Both the position numbers and the translations under genes were made by a program. A DNA stretch of 23,682 bases from an uncultured Roseateles sp. (GTDB lineage: Bacteria; Pseudomonadota; Gammaproteobacteria; Burkholderiales; Burkholderiaceae): NCBI GenBank assembly GCA_946886855.1, contig CAMPJJ010000088.1:1-23682 (forward strand). The letters are read 5' to 3'. The stretch's first letter is position 1. Each line of letters starts with the position of its first letter. Positions 16,277 through 22,942 of this stretch are shown here, piece by piece. The notes beneath the pieces are model-generated. The model did not search any database and had not been told where the DNA came from. It saw only the letters and a list, made by a program, of their open reading frames with translations.

Positions 16277-17467
16277 TCAGTGGGCCGGCCTGATCGCCGG
16301 CTCGATCTCCACCGCCTGCACGACGTTGCGGCCCTGGCCCTTCGCGAGGTACAGCGCCTGATCGGCGCGCTTGAGCACCTCCGCGGCGCTGGCGTCTTCG
16401 AGCGAGGACTCCGCGATGCCGAAGCTCGCGGTCAGGGGCCAGGTCTGTCCCTCCCACGCGAACGGATGCTCCGCCAGCAGCGTCCGCATCCGTTCCGCCA
16501 CCAGCGCCGCGCCGGCGATGCCGGTGTCGGGCAGCAGCACGCAGAACTCCTCGCCGCCCAGGCGTGCGAAGCGGTCCACCTCGCGCAGGCACGGCCGCAA
16601 CAACGCGACCAGCGACTTCAAGGCCGCGTCGCCGGCCGCGTGGCCGAGCGTGTCGTTCAGGCGCTTGAACCGGTCCATGTCCAGCAGCACCAGCGCGTAG
16701 CCGTGACCGCGCATCTGTCGGGCGTGTTCGAGGTCCACGGCCTCGGACAAGGCGCGGCGGTTCAAGACGTCGGTCAGCGGGTCGCGCTCGGTCAGCCGGC
16801 GGATCTCCAGCACCAGCTTCATCAGCAGCAGGAAGGCGATCCAGCCGTTGATCAGCAGCGCCAGCACCAGCGAGGCCCACAGCCAGGCGAGGTTGAAGTC
16901 GCTGGCGACGTCGATGTCTCCGGTGCGGCCCGGCGCGAGCGCCGCCTCCAGCGGCCGCGAGAGCAGCAGGAGACCGACGATCACCAAGGGCGAGGCCAGC
17001 AGCAGCGCCGCGCGCATGTGAAGGCCCCGCGCCCGCATCAGGCGCCAGGCGTCGACGGCCGCCAGCAGCGCCAGCACGCACATCGTGCCGAAGAGGACCG
17101 CCTTGTGCGGCAGCGTCTGCGGTCCGGCGGTGAAGCGGGCGGTGAGAACGTCGACGCCCACGACCACCAGCAAGGTGACGCGCCACGGCGCCGGCCGGTC
17201 GCCGATCAGCGGCACCGTGATCCGGATGAGGCCGAAGGCCGCCACCGACAGGAAGTCCGACCAGCCGTCGTCCATCCGCGGCACCAGCCCGAGCGCCTCA
17301 TGCAGCAGGAAGGACGCGCCGAGCGCCCCGTTCGCGCCCGCGACGCTGGCACAGGCCCACGGCGATTCGCGCAGGCCCACGGCCATCATCAGCCACACCG
17401 TGGCGGCGACGCCGAACAGCACCACCAGCGCGGCGATCAGCGAGACCGGATCGGCGACCGGCAACAT
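16277..17467 (-). CDS. Membrane-anchored diguanylate cyclase, second of a tandem pair
   Basis: A 396-residue inner-membrane GGDEF protein that makes c-di-GMP from two GTP. About six or seven hydrophobic segments fill residues 5-225 and form an uncharacterised sensor region. The GGDEF domain (about 228-390) starts DPLTDVLNRR, has LLDMDRFKRLNDTLGHAAGD, and an intact GGEEF active site (G304-F308). The I-site R-E-V-D lies five residues before it, so product inhibition is likely. Its ATG overlaps the TGA of the upstream paralogue by one base (TGATG), a strong sign of translational coupling. Its stop lies only 2 bp from the receptor's stop on the other strand. Activity is likely; the signal sensed is unknown. 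Confidence 0.92.
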   Translation of the reverse strand: MLPVADPVSLIAALVVLFGVAATVWLMMAVGLRESPWACASVAGANGALGASFLLHEALGLVPRMDDGWSDFLSVAAFGLIRITVPLIGDRPAPWRVTLLVVVGVDVLTARFTAGPQTLPHKAVLFGTMCVLALLAAVDAWRLMRARGLHMRAALLLASPLVIVGLLLLSRPLEAALAPGRTGDIDVASDFNLAWLWASLVLALLINGWIAFLLLMKLVLEIRRLTERDPLTDVLNRRALSEAVDLEHARQMRGHGYALVLLDMDRFKRLNDTLGHAAGDAALKSLVALLRPCLREVDRFARLGGEEFCVLLPDTGIAGAALVAERMRTLLAEHPFAWEGQTWPLTASFGIAESSLEDASAAEVLKRADQALYLAKGQGRNVVQAVEIEPAIRPAH

Positions 17468-18633
17468 CAGGCGAACTCCGTCTCGCCCGCGGCGCGCAGC
17501 ACGCGGTTGCGACCGCGGGCCTTGGCCGCGTACATCGCCGCGTCGGCCCGTGACAGGGCGCCGTGGCCGTTGGCGTCGCCCGACCGCATCGTCGCCACGC
17601 CGAAGCTGGCGCTGATCGGCCAGAGCTTGTCGCCCCAGGCCAGCGGCTGCTTCTGCAGCAGCTCCCGCAGCCGCTCTGCGACGAGCATCGCGCCGTCGAG
17701 GTCGGTGTCGGGCAGCAGCACCGCGAACTCCTCACCGCCGAGGCGGCCGAAGCAGTCCGCATCGCGCAGGGCTTCGCCGAGCACGGCCGACAGGTGCCGC
17801 AGCGCGGCGTCGCCGCCGGCATGGCCCAGGTCGTCGTTGATGCGCTTGAAGTGGTCGACGTCCAGCATGAGCACGGCGTTGTGCCGGCCGCGATCGGCCC
17901 GGGCCTGCAGGCGGGCCAGGTGCTCCTCCAGCGCGCGGCGGTTGAGCAGGCCGGTCAAGGCGTCGCGACGCATCAGGTGGCGCACCCGCGCGATCAGGCG
18001 CTGGATGACGAGCGCGATCAGCCCGGTGGCCATGGTCACGTCCACGACCAGGATGAGCATGACCAGCGGCGCGTTCACGCCTGGCCCCGCCAGGGCGTAC
18101 GCCGGCGGCAGCCAGCCGAGCAGGGTGAAGGTGCGCCAGAAGCAGACGGTGGCGAACGCGCCGAAGGGCAGGACCAGGACGCTGGTGAGCGCCAGGCGGA
18201 AGCCCGCGCCGACGGCCACGTCGCGCGCGGCCATCAGCGCCAGCACACCGACCATGAAGTTGGAGAAGGCGCGCGCCCGGCCGGGATCCGGATCGCCGGC
18301 CGTACAGGCGACGGCGACGAAGCCGAGCAGCACGATGGCGATGATGTCGCGGGCGTTGTCGCGATCCCGCGTGAGGGCGCGGGCGCCTGCGGTGAGGAAG
18401 CCGGCGGCGACGAGGTCCAGCGGCAGTCCGACCAGCCGCTCCAGCGATTCCGGCAGCGCGGGCCACCAGCTCAGCGCGAGCAGGCCGTGATGGGCGGAGA
18501 TGCGCCGCGACGCGCGCGGCGCGATGCGCAAGGCCTCGCCCAGCGCGAGCCAGACGACACACGCGACGGCGTCGATCACGGCGATCACCATCAGCAGCGT
18601 GGCGGCGTCGAGCGGCGGCATGCGGCCCATCAT
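17467..18633 (-). CDS. Membrane-anchored diguanylate cyclase, first of a tandem pair
   Basis: A 388-residue inner-membrane GGDEF protein, paralogous to the next gene. About six hydrophobic segments (residues 5-215) lead to the GGDEF domain (about 220-380) with DALTGLLNRR, LDVDHFKRINDDLGHAGGD and the active-site GGEEF (G299-F303). The I-site R-D-A-D is five residues before it. The flanking RLGGEEFAVLLPDT and RLGGEEFCVLLPDT show close relationship between the two copies. I chose the ATG at 18633. An in-frame TTG at 18657 and ATGs at 18630 and 18621 are alternatives, and no Shine-Dalgarno decides among them. rlpA lies upstream on the same strand (135 nt gap). Confidence 0.9.
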   Translation of the reverse strand: MMGRMPPLDAATLLMVIAVIDAVACVVWLALGEALRIAPRASRRISAHHGLLALSWWPALPESLERLVGLPLDLVAAGFLTAGARALTRDRDNARDIIAIVLLGFVAVACTAGDPDPGRARAFSNFMVGVLALMAARDVAVGAGFRLALTSVLVLPFGAFATVCFWRTFTLLGWLPPAYALAGPGVNAPLVMLILVVDVTMATGLIALVIQRLIARVRHLMRRDALTGLLNRRALEEHLARLQARADRGRHNAVLMLDVDHFKRINDDLGHAGGDAALRHLSAVLGEALRDADCFGRLGGEEFAVLLPDTDLDGAMLVAERLRELLQKQPLAWGDKLWPISASFGVATMRSGDANGHGALSRADAAMYAAKARGRNRVLRAAGETEFA

Positions 18634-18729
18634 CGCAAAGGGAGGTCGCGCGCACAATCGCGCCCATGACGAAGGGTGTCCCTGACTCCGAGGGGCTGGT
18701 CGCCCCGGTGCAGGGCGGTTCGCGCCGCT

Positions 18730-18780
18730 GAGCGTCGCTGAGCGATGTTCAGCAACGGTCAGCGACGGTCAGCGACGCTC
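18730..18780. repeat. 12-bp inverted repeat with TCAGCGAC-type direct repeats at the rlpA stop
   Basis: GAGCGTCGCTGA (18730-18741) is the exact reverse complement of TCAGCGACGCTC (18769-18780), which contains the rlpA stop. Between them lie direct copies TCAGCAACGG (18749-18758) and TCAGCGACGG (18759-18768). The resulting stem has no T-tract on the minus strand. Confidence 0.75.
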
Positions 18781-19995
18781 GACCAGGATCGGCGTCAGCG
18801 CCATCGAGGTGCGGACGCGGTCCGCGGCGGCGCGCGCGTCCTCGCGGCTGGCGAACGGACCCGCCTGCAAGCGGTGCAGGTTCTTGTCCTTGAAGATCGT
18901 CAGCATCGGCGCGAGTTCTTCCATGCCGCGCGTGAAGCGCTCGCGCAGCTGCTCGGCGCCTTCCATGCGGGAGAACGCGCCAAACTGCAGCCAGTAGCCC
19001 TGCGCGGCGGCGATCTGCAACGCGGGCACCGGCGCCTGCGGATCGGTCGCGGCGATCGCGCCGGCGGTGGCCGTCGCCATCGCATCCGCCTTGGATTGTC
19101 CCGACGGCGGCAGGTCGCTGCCGGGCGGCAAGGCGGTGATGGGGATGGGCGTCATGCCCGCGTCGGGCAGCGGGACTTGCGCCGACACTTGAGCCGGCAC
19201 TTGCGTGGGCACCTGCGCGGGCACTTGCGCGGGCACCTGCGTGGGCACCTGCGTGGGCACCTGCGCCGGCACCGGGTTGACCGGCGGGCGCAGCTGCGCG
19301 GTGGTCGTCAGGTCGGGGGCGCCGCTGGGCGTGGCGGCCGCGTAGACGGGCGTGTCGGGGGCGACCTTCGGATCGGGCGACAGGGTGTCGCGGTCGCGCG
19401 TCCAGGCGCCGGTGCGGATGTCCTCGTAGGTGATGCGCTCGATCTCCACCGGCGCGACGCCGTTGAGCACGTCCAGCTTGAGCGCGGCGGTGTAGCTCAG
19501 GTCGATGATGCGGCCCTTGTGGAACGGCCCGCGGTCGTTGATGCGCACGATGATCTCGCGGCCGTTCTTCGGGTTGCGCACGCGCGCGTAGCTCGGGATG
19601 GGGATGGTCGCGTGCGCGGCCGTCATCGCGTACATGTTGTAGATCTCGCCGCTGGAGGTCGGCTTGCCGTGGAACTTGCGTCCGTACCAGGACGCGAGGC
19701 CCTTCTGCACCAGCGGCCTGTCCTCGGCGATCGGCTCGTAGCGTTCGCCCAGCACTTCATAGGGCTTGTTGGGGCCGCCCTTGCGGATGGATTCCAGCTT
19801 GGGCACCGCGTCGGGCACCTTCTTGAGGTCGGAGGGGATGACGGCGTCGGGGCCGTCCCGGTCAGGCCACGAGGAGACCTTGGGACCGCCGGGAGCGGGG
19901 CGGGAGGGAGTGGGACCGCGGCTGGCGCAGGCGGCCAGGATCAGGGCACACGTCAGGACGGCCAGGCGTTGACCGGCGGGGCGGGCTTCAAACAT
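18769..19995 (-). CDS. rlpA: RlpA-type septal lytic transglycosylase with SPOR domain
   Basis: A 408-residue lipoprotein that trims denuded peptidoglycan strands at division sites. The lipobox is LAAC (C23). The double-psi beta-barrel domain (about 98-190) contains ASWYGRKFHGKPTSSGE and RINDRGPFHKGRIIDLS. E117, H128 and D154 keep the spacing of the catalytic residues known for Pseudomonas aeruginosa RlpA (E120, H131, D157), so lytic activity is likely. A Pro/Ala/Thr/Gln-rich linker (about 215-330) includes eight VP(A/T)Q-type tetrapeptides. A C-terminal SPOR domain (about 333-408, beginning GYWLQFGAFSRMEGAE) should bind glycan strands lacking stem peptides. No alternative ATG fits the lipoprotein signal. 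The start codon is 7 nt from a -10 box. Confidence 0.93.
   Translation of the reverse strand: MFEARPAGQRLAVLTCALILAACASRGPTPSRPAPGGPKVSSWPDRDGPDAVIPSDLKKVPDAVPKLESIRKGGPNKPYEVLGERYEPIAEDRPLVQKGLASWYGRKFHGKPTSSGEIYNMYAMTAAHATIPIPSYARVRNPKNGREIIVRINDRGPFHKGRIIDLSYTAALKLDVLNGVAPVEIERITYEDIRTGAWTRDRDTLSPDPKVAPDTPVYAAATPSGAPDLTTTAQLRPPVNPVPAQVPTQVPTQVPAQVPAQVPTQVPAQVSAQVPLPDAGMTPIPITALPPGSDLPPSGQSKADAMATATAGAIAATDPQAPVPALQIAAAQGYWLQFGAFSRMEGAEQLRERFTRGMEELAPMLTIFKDKNLHRLQAGPFASREDARAAADRVRTSMALTPILVERR
19174..19269 (-). repeat. Eight 12-bp tandem units in the rlpA linker
   Basis: Eight units begin with variants of CACCTGCGTGGG on the + strand and encode VP(A/T)Q (one VSAQ) on the minus strand. 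Two adjacent units (19234-19257) are identical. The 12-bp period keeps the frame, so copy-number change would lengthen or shorten the linker without breaking the gene. Confidence 0.85.
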
Positions 19996-20002
19996 GGCCG
20001 CA

Positions 20003-20031
20003 ACCCTAGCAATGCGGCGCGGATTTGCCAA
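20003..20031 (-). promoter_or_regulatory. rlpA promoter, implying a leaderless mRNA
   Basis: On the minus strand TTGGCA (20031-20026) and TAGGGT (20008-20003) are spaced 17 bp. The A of the ATG (19995) is 8 nt from the end of the -10, about where transcription should start. Confidence 0.6.
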
Positions 20032-20034
20032 GGT

Positions 20035-20040
20035 TATGCT
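20035..20040 (+). promoter_or_regulatory. -10-like TATGCT for the acylpyruvase gene
   Basis: TATGCT lies 54 nt before the ATG at 20095, back-to-back with the rlpA promoter. The -35 region is poor, so this is tentative. Confidence 0.35.
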
Positions 20041-20094
20041 GCGCGCACCCTTCTTCCCTTTCATGATCGTTTCGATCGTTACGTCCGCACCGTC

Positions 20095-20793
20095 ATGAGC
20101 AACTACCTCTTCCCCCCAGCGCCGCAGGCCGCCGTGGCCGTGCGCGGCACCGACGCGCGTTACGCCGTCAGCCGCATCTTCTGCGTGGGTCGCAACTACG
20201 CCGCCCACGCCCGCGAGATGGGCAGCGATCCGGATCGCGAGCCGCCGTTCTACTTCACCAAGCCGGCCAGCGCGCTGGCGCCGTCGGGTGGCACGATCCC
20301 CTACGCGCCGGGCACGAAGAACCTGCACTATGAGATGGAGCTGGTCGTCGCGATCGGCAAGCCGGTGTTCAAGGCCACGCCCGAGCAGGCCGGCGACGCG
20401 GTCTGGGGCTACGCCGCCGGACTGGACATGACGCGCCGCGACCTGCAGAACGAGGCCAAGGCCATCGGCCGGCCCTGGGACCTGGGCAAGGGTTTCGAGC
20501 ATTCGGCGGTGATCACCGAGCTGGTGCCGCGTTCGGAGCAGGGCGACCTGACGAAGGGCGCGATCACGCTGTCGGTGAACGGCGTGGAGAAGCAGCGTGG
20601 CGACCTGTCGGACATGATCTGGAGCATTCCGGAGCTGGTCGCCAACCTGTCGCAGTTCTATCACCTGGAACCGGGCGACCTGATCTACACGGGCACGCCG
20701 GAAGGCGTCGGTCCGGTGAAGCCGGGCGACAAGATCACCGGCGTGATCGAGGGCTTCGGTGAGCTGTCGATCACCATCGGCGAGGCCGAGTAA
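20095..20793 (+). CDS. Fumarylacetoacetate hydrolase-family protein (acylpyruvase-like)
   Basis: A 232-residue FAH-family hydrolase most like human FAHD1 and bacterial acylpyruvase or fumarylpyruvate hydrolases, which cleave C-C bonds in 3-acylpyruvates using Mg2+. The start FCVGRNYAAHAREMG and FYFTKPASAL are family blocks. The metal ligands are expected in HYEMELVVAIG (two Glu) and AAGLDMTRRDLQ (Asp). The LIYTGTPEGVGPVKPGD block forms the C-terminal part of the site. The length suits the single-domain FAHD1/NagK type and is too short for tyrosine-pathway FAH. No aromatic catabolism genes are adjacent. The nadC gene follows 75 nt downstream, so they may share a transcript. The physiological substrate is unknown; oxaloacetate decarboxylation is known for FAHD1. 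Confidence 0.88.
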   Translation: MSNYLFPPAPQAAVAVRGTDARYAVSRIFCVGRNYAAHAREMGSDPDREPPFYFTKPASALAPSGGTIPYAPGTKNLHYEMELVVAIGKPVFKATPEQAGDAVWGYAAGLDMTRRDLQNEAKAIGRPWDLGKGFEHSAVITELVPRSEQGDLTKGAITLSVNGVEKQRGDLSDMIWSIPELVANLSQFYHLEPGDLIYTGTPEGVGPVKPGDKITGVIEGFGELSITIGEAE

Positions 20794-20802
20794 ACCGGCC
20801 CG

Positions 20803-20843
20803 ACGAGTTCCACGAGTTCCACGAGTTCCACGAGTTCAACGAG
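20803..20843. repeat. 9-bp tandem repeat ACGAGTTCC (4.5 copies)
   Basis: Three exact units (20803-20829), one with a final A (20830-20838) and a partial ACGAG fill most of the gap between the acylpyruvase gene and nadC, ending 25 nt before nadC. Confidence 0.9.
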
Positions 20844-20868
20844 CGCAAGAAGGCAGAGACCCGCGACG

Positions 20869-21729
20869 ATGTTCGATCACAACGAGACCCTGGACGAAGC
20901 CCGCGCGCGCAACATCCGTGATGCGCTGTTCGAGGACATCGGCGTCAGCGACTGGACCGCGCGGCTGGTGCCGGCGGGCCGGCGCGTGACGGCGCATGTC
21001 CGCGTGCGCGAAGCGGCGGTGCTGTGCGGCCGCGACTGGTTCGAGGGCGTATTCCTGGCGCTGGACGGATCGTCGCGGATCGAGTGGTCCTATGAAGAGG
21101 GCGCCGACATGGCGCCCGACACGGTGGTCTGCCGCATCGAGGCCGAAGGCCGGTCGCTGCTGTCGGCCGAGCGGCCGGCGCTGAACTTCCTGCAGCTGCT
21201 GTCGGGCATGGCGACGACGACGCGCGCGCATGCACGCGCGATCGAAGGCGCCAGCCCGAACCCGCGCGGCTGCGTGGTGCTGGACACGCGCAAGACGCTG
21301 CCCGGCCTGCGGCTGGCGCAGAAGTACGCGGTGCGCGTCGGCGGCGGGGCGAATCAACGCCTGGCGCTGTACGACGGGATCCTGATCAAGGAGAACCACA
21401 TCGCCGCGGCCGGCGGTGTGACGCAGGCGCTGCAGCAGGCGCAGGCACTGGGGGCCGGCGTGTCCATCCAGGTCGAGGTCGAGACCATCGAGCAACTGCG
21501 CGAGGCCATGAAGGCCGGCGCAGTCAGCGTACTGCTGGACAACTTCAGCGAGCCGATGATGCGCGAGGCGGTGGCGATCGCCGGGGGTCAGGCCTTGCTG
21601 GAAGTGTCCGGCGGCGTGGCCATCGACCAGCTGCGCTGGATCGCGGCGACGGGCGTCGACCGCATCTCGGTCGGCCGCCTGACCAAGGACGCGAAGGCGG
21701 TTGACTACTCGATGCGGGTCGACGGCTGA
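20869..21729 (+). CDS. nadC: Nicotinate-nucleotide pyrophosphorylase (quinolinate phosphoribosyltransferase)
   Basis: A 286-residue cytoplasmic enzyme that joins quinolinate and PRPP to give nicotinate mononucleotide, CO2 and pyrophosphate, a committed step of de novo NAD synthesis. The length is normal. Signature blocks are ERPALNFLQLLSGMATTT (dimer and active-site helix), DTRKTLPGLRLAQKYAVR (D139 onward, with the conserved Arg/Lys that hold the substrates), VGGGANQRLALYDGILIKEN and the C-terminal barrel VSGGVAIDQLRWIAATGVD. AAGAAGG lies upstream but rather far from the ATG, so the ribosome-binding site is weak. nadA and nadB are not in the window. A strong terminator ends the unit 31 nt after the stop. 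Confidence 0.96.
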   Translation: MFDHNETLDEARARNIRDALFEDIGVSDWTARLVPAGRRVTAHVRVREAAVLCGRDWFEGVFLALDGSSRIEWSYEEGADMAPDTVVCRIEAEGRSLLSAERPALNFLQLLSGMATTTRAHARAIEGASPNPRGCVVLDTRKTLPGLRLAQKYAVRVGGGANQRLALYDGILIKENHIAAAGGVTQALQQAQALGAGVSIQVEVETIEQLREAMKAGAVSVLLDNFSEPMMREAVAIAGGQALLEVSGGVAIDQLRWIAATGVDRISVGRLTKDAKAVDYSMRVDG

Positions 21730-21759
21730 CGCTGACTCAGATCTCAGCGACTCCTGCAA

Positions 21760-21791
21760 TTCGGCGCCATTTTCGGCGCCGAACTTCTTTT
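21760..21791 (+). terminator. Rho-independent terminator of nadC
   Basis: TTCGGCGCC (21760-21768) pairs perfectly with GGCGCCGAA (21775-21783) around a 6-nt loop, followed by CTTCTTTT. It lies 31 nt beyond the nadC stop and separates nadC from the following gene. Confidence 0.85.
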
Positions 21792-21830
21792 AGACACTGA
21801 CTTCCTTCCCAACCGAAGGAGACAGCAAGT

Positions 21831-22784
21831 ATGGAAACAAGTGATGAAGCGATGGCACCGCGACTGTTCGAAGTCGTCGGGACCTTGCAAGCCAAGTCAG
21901 CCAGCCCCGACGAGCGGATGGATCGGACTGAACGAGCCTCCAAAGCCATGTCGTCGTTTGGCCCCGATCGAATTGCCGCCTTTGTGGAGGAGGTGGTTGC
22001 GAGCTGTCCTTACTTTGGAGAGAAGGAGGCATTCCACCTGCAGCGGCTGCTGATGAAGTTGGAGCACTCGACGTCGCGATTCGGACTGCTGGAGGTGCTC
22101 GATCGGTGTGAATCATCTGACTACGACAAGCTTCACCACCTTCTGTCGAGGTGGAGTGCGAGCTCGGCGAAGCTCGTTCTGGATGAGATCGAACAGCGAC
22201 TCGCGCTCATCAATGAGCTGAGGCAACGAGTCGCGAAGGTGGGGGTGGACGAGCTTCATGAGCTTCAGCCCCTGTTCGAGCGCGGGCTGTGGATGTTTGG
22301 GGTCCAACTCGAGTCGGTCGAGTTCACGTCCAACCTGGGCATGTCCCGTGTCCTGCGCCAACTCTTCAAGGACAGCACCGGCAAGGGATCGCGCAACCGG
22401 CCCGACTTCATCGCCTTGCCCAACAGCAGCGTTGGCCTGTACGCCAAGCCGTCTTGGGACAAGGAACACGAGGTGAATGGTGTCGGGCAGGTGGTGGTTG
22501 TCGAGCTGAAGACGACGGACGTCGCCATCGGCGGCAAGGATGTCGATCAGGCCTGGAAGTACATCAAGGAACTTATGGCGCGCGGATACGTGCGCGTCGG
22601 TACCCGCGTAGATGCCTACGTGCTGGGCAATGAGATCGAACCCTGTGAGGCGATGGTGGCGAAGAGGGGCGACTCCATCAGCATCGTGCCGATGTTGTAC
22701 GAGACGCTGCTCACGCGCGCAGAGACGCGGATGCTGGGCCTTCACCGGCATCTCCGCCATGCGCCGTTCATGCTCGCGGCTTGA
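21831..22784 (+). CDS. Stand-alone PD-(D/E)XK nuclease-like protein (DUF4263/Shedu-like)
   Basis: A 317-residue soluble protein of uncertain family. The first about 150 residues are helical and unrecognised. From about residue 150, HELQPLFERGLWMFG resembles the start of DUF4263/Shedu-type and related restriction-nuclease domains (pattern LQ..LE.N.W.FG). A PD-(D/E)XK active site follows: D192 in NRPDFIALP, E225 and K227 in VVVVELKTTD, and Q240 with Y244 in DQAWKYI. Endonuclease activity on DNA is inferred from these residues; a defence role is known for Shedu proteins but not shown here. AAGGAG (21816-21821) 9 nt before the ATG sets the start. The gene has visibly lower GC and more AT-ending codons than its neighbours, suggesting transfer. 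It has no partner gene on its strand and is insulated by the nadC terminator. Confidence 0.65.
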   Translation: METSDEAMAPRLFEVVGTLQAKSASPDERMDRTERASKAMSSFGPDRIAAFVEEVVASCPYFGEKEAFHLQRLLMKLEHSTSRFGLLEVLDRCESSDYDKLHHLLSRWSASSAKLVLDEIEQRLALINELRQRVAKVGVDELHELQPLFERGLWMFGVQLESVEFTSNLGMSRVLRQLFKDSTGKGSRNRPDFIALPNSSVGLYAKPSWDKEHEVNGVGQVVVVELKTTDVAIGGKDVDQAWKYIKELMARGYVRVGTRVDAYVLGNEIEPCEAMVAKRGDSISIVPMLYETLLTRAETRMLGLHRHLRHAPFMLAA

Positions 22785-22801
22785 CTGAACGCCACATTGG
22801 T

Positions 22802-22822
22802 CGGGCACCTTGCCAGTGCCCG
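22802..22822. other. Inverted repeat after the nuclease-like gene
   Basis: CGGGCAC (22802-22808) pairs with GTGCCCG (22816-22822) around a 7-nt loop, 17 nt after the stop. No T-tract follows, so terminator function is unproven. Confidence 0.45.
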
Positions 22823-22868
22823 CCACACCAAGCTTGTGCGCAACCGCGGTGCGCGGGTGTCGTTCTGG

Positions 22869-22880
22869 CTTGCATACAAG
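22869..22880. promoter_or_regulatory. Possible GntR-type operator
   Basis: CTTGCATACAAG is a near-palindrome whose core differs at one position from TTGTATACAA, a motif I associate with some FCD-type GntR regulators. It lies 62 nt before the GntR start, suitable for autoregulation. Confidence 0.35.
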
Positions 22881-22942
22881 ACAGATGAGCCTGGGAAGGC
22901 AGGGTGCACCCGCATTGGCACGGAAGCTGCAAAGCCCCGTGC

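Noticed and set aside
14966..18490. A + strand open frame of 1174 codons
   Set aside because: It runs in another frame through the TonB receptor and antisense to both cyclases. Its product is low-complexity and Arg/Gln/Ala-rich, as expected for a shadow in GC-rich DNA.
18745..20094. Upstream extension of the acylpyruvase frame
   Set aside because: This 450-codon stretch is antisense to rlpA and low-complexity. The family sequence begins at the ATG at 20095.
21732..21760. CTGACT and TGCAAT at 17-bp spacing as a promoter for the nuclease-like gene
   Set aside because: A transcript from it would run straight through the strong terminator stem that begins at the -10's last base, so it is an unlikely functional promoter.
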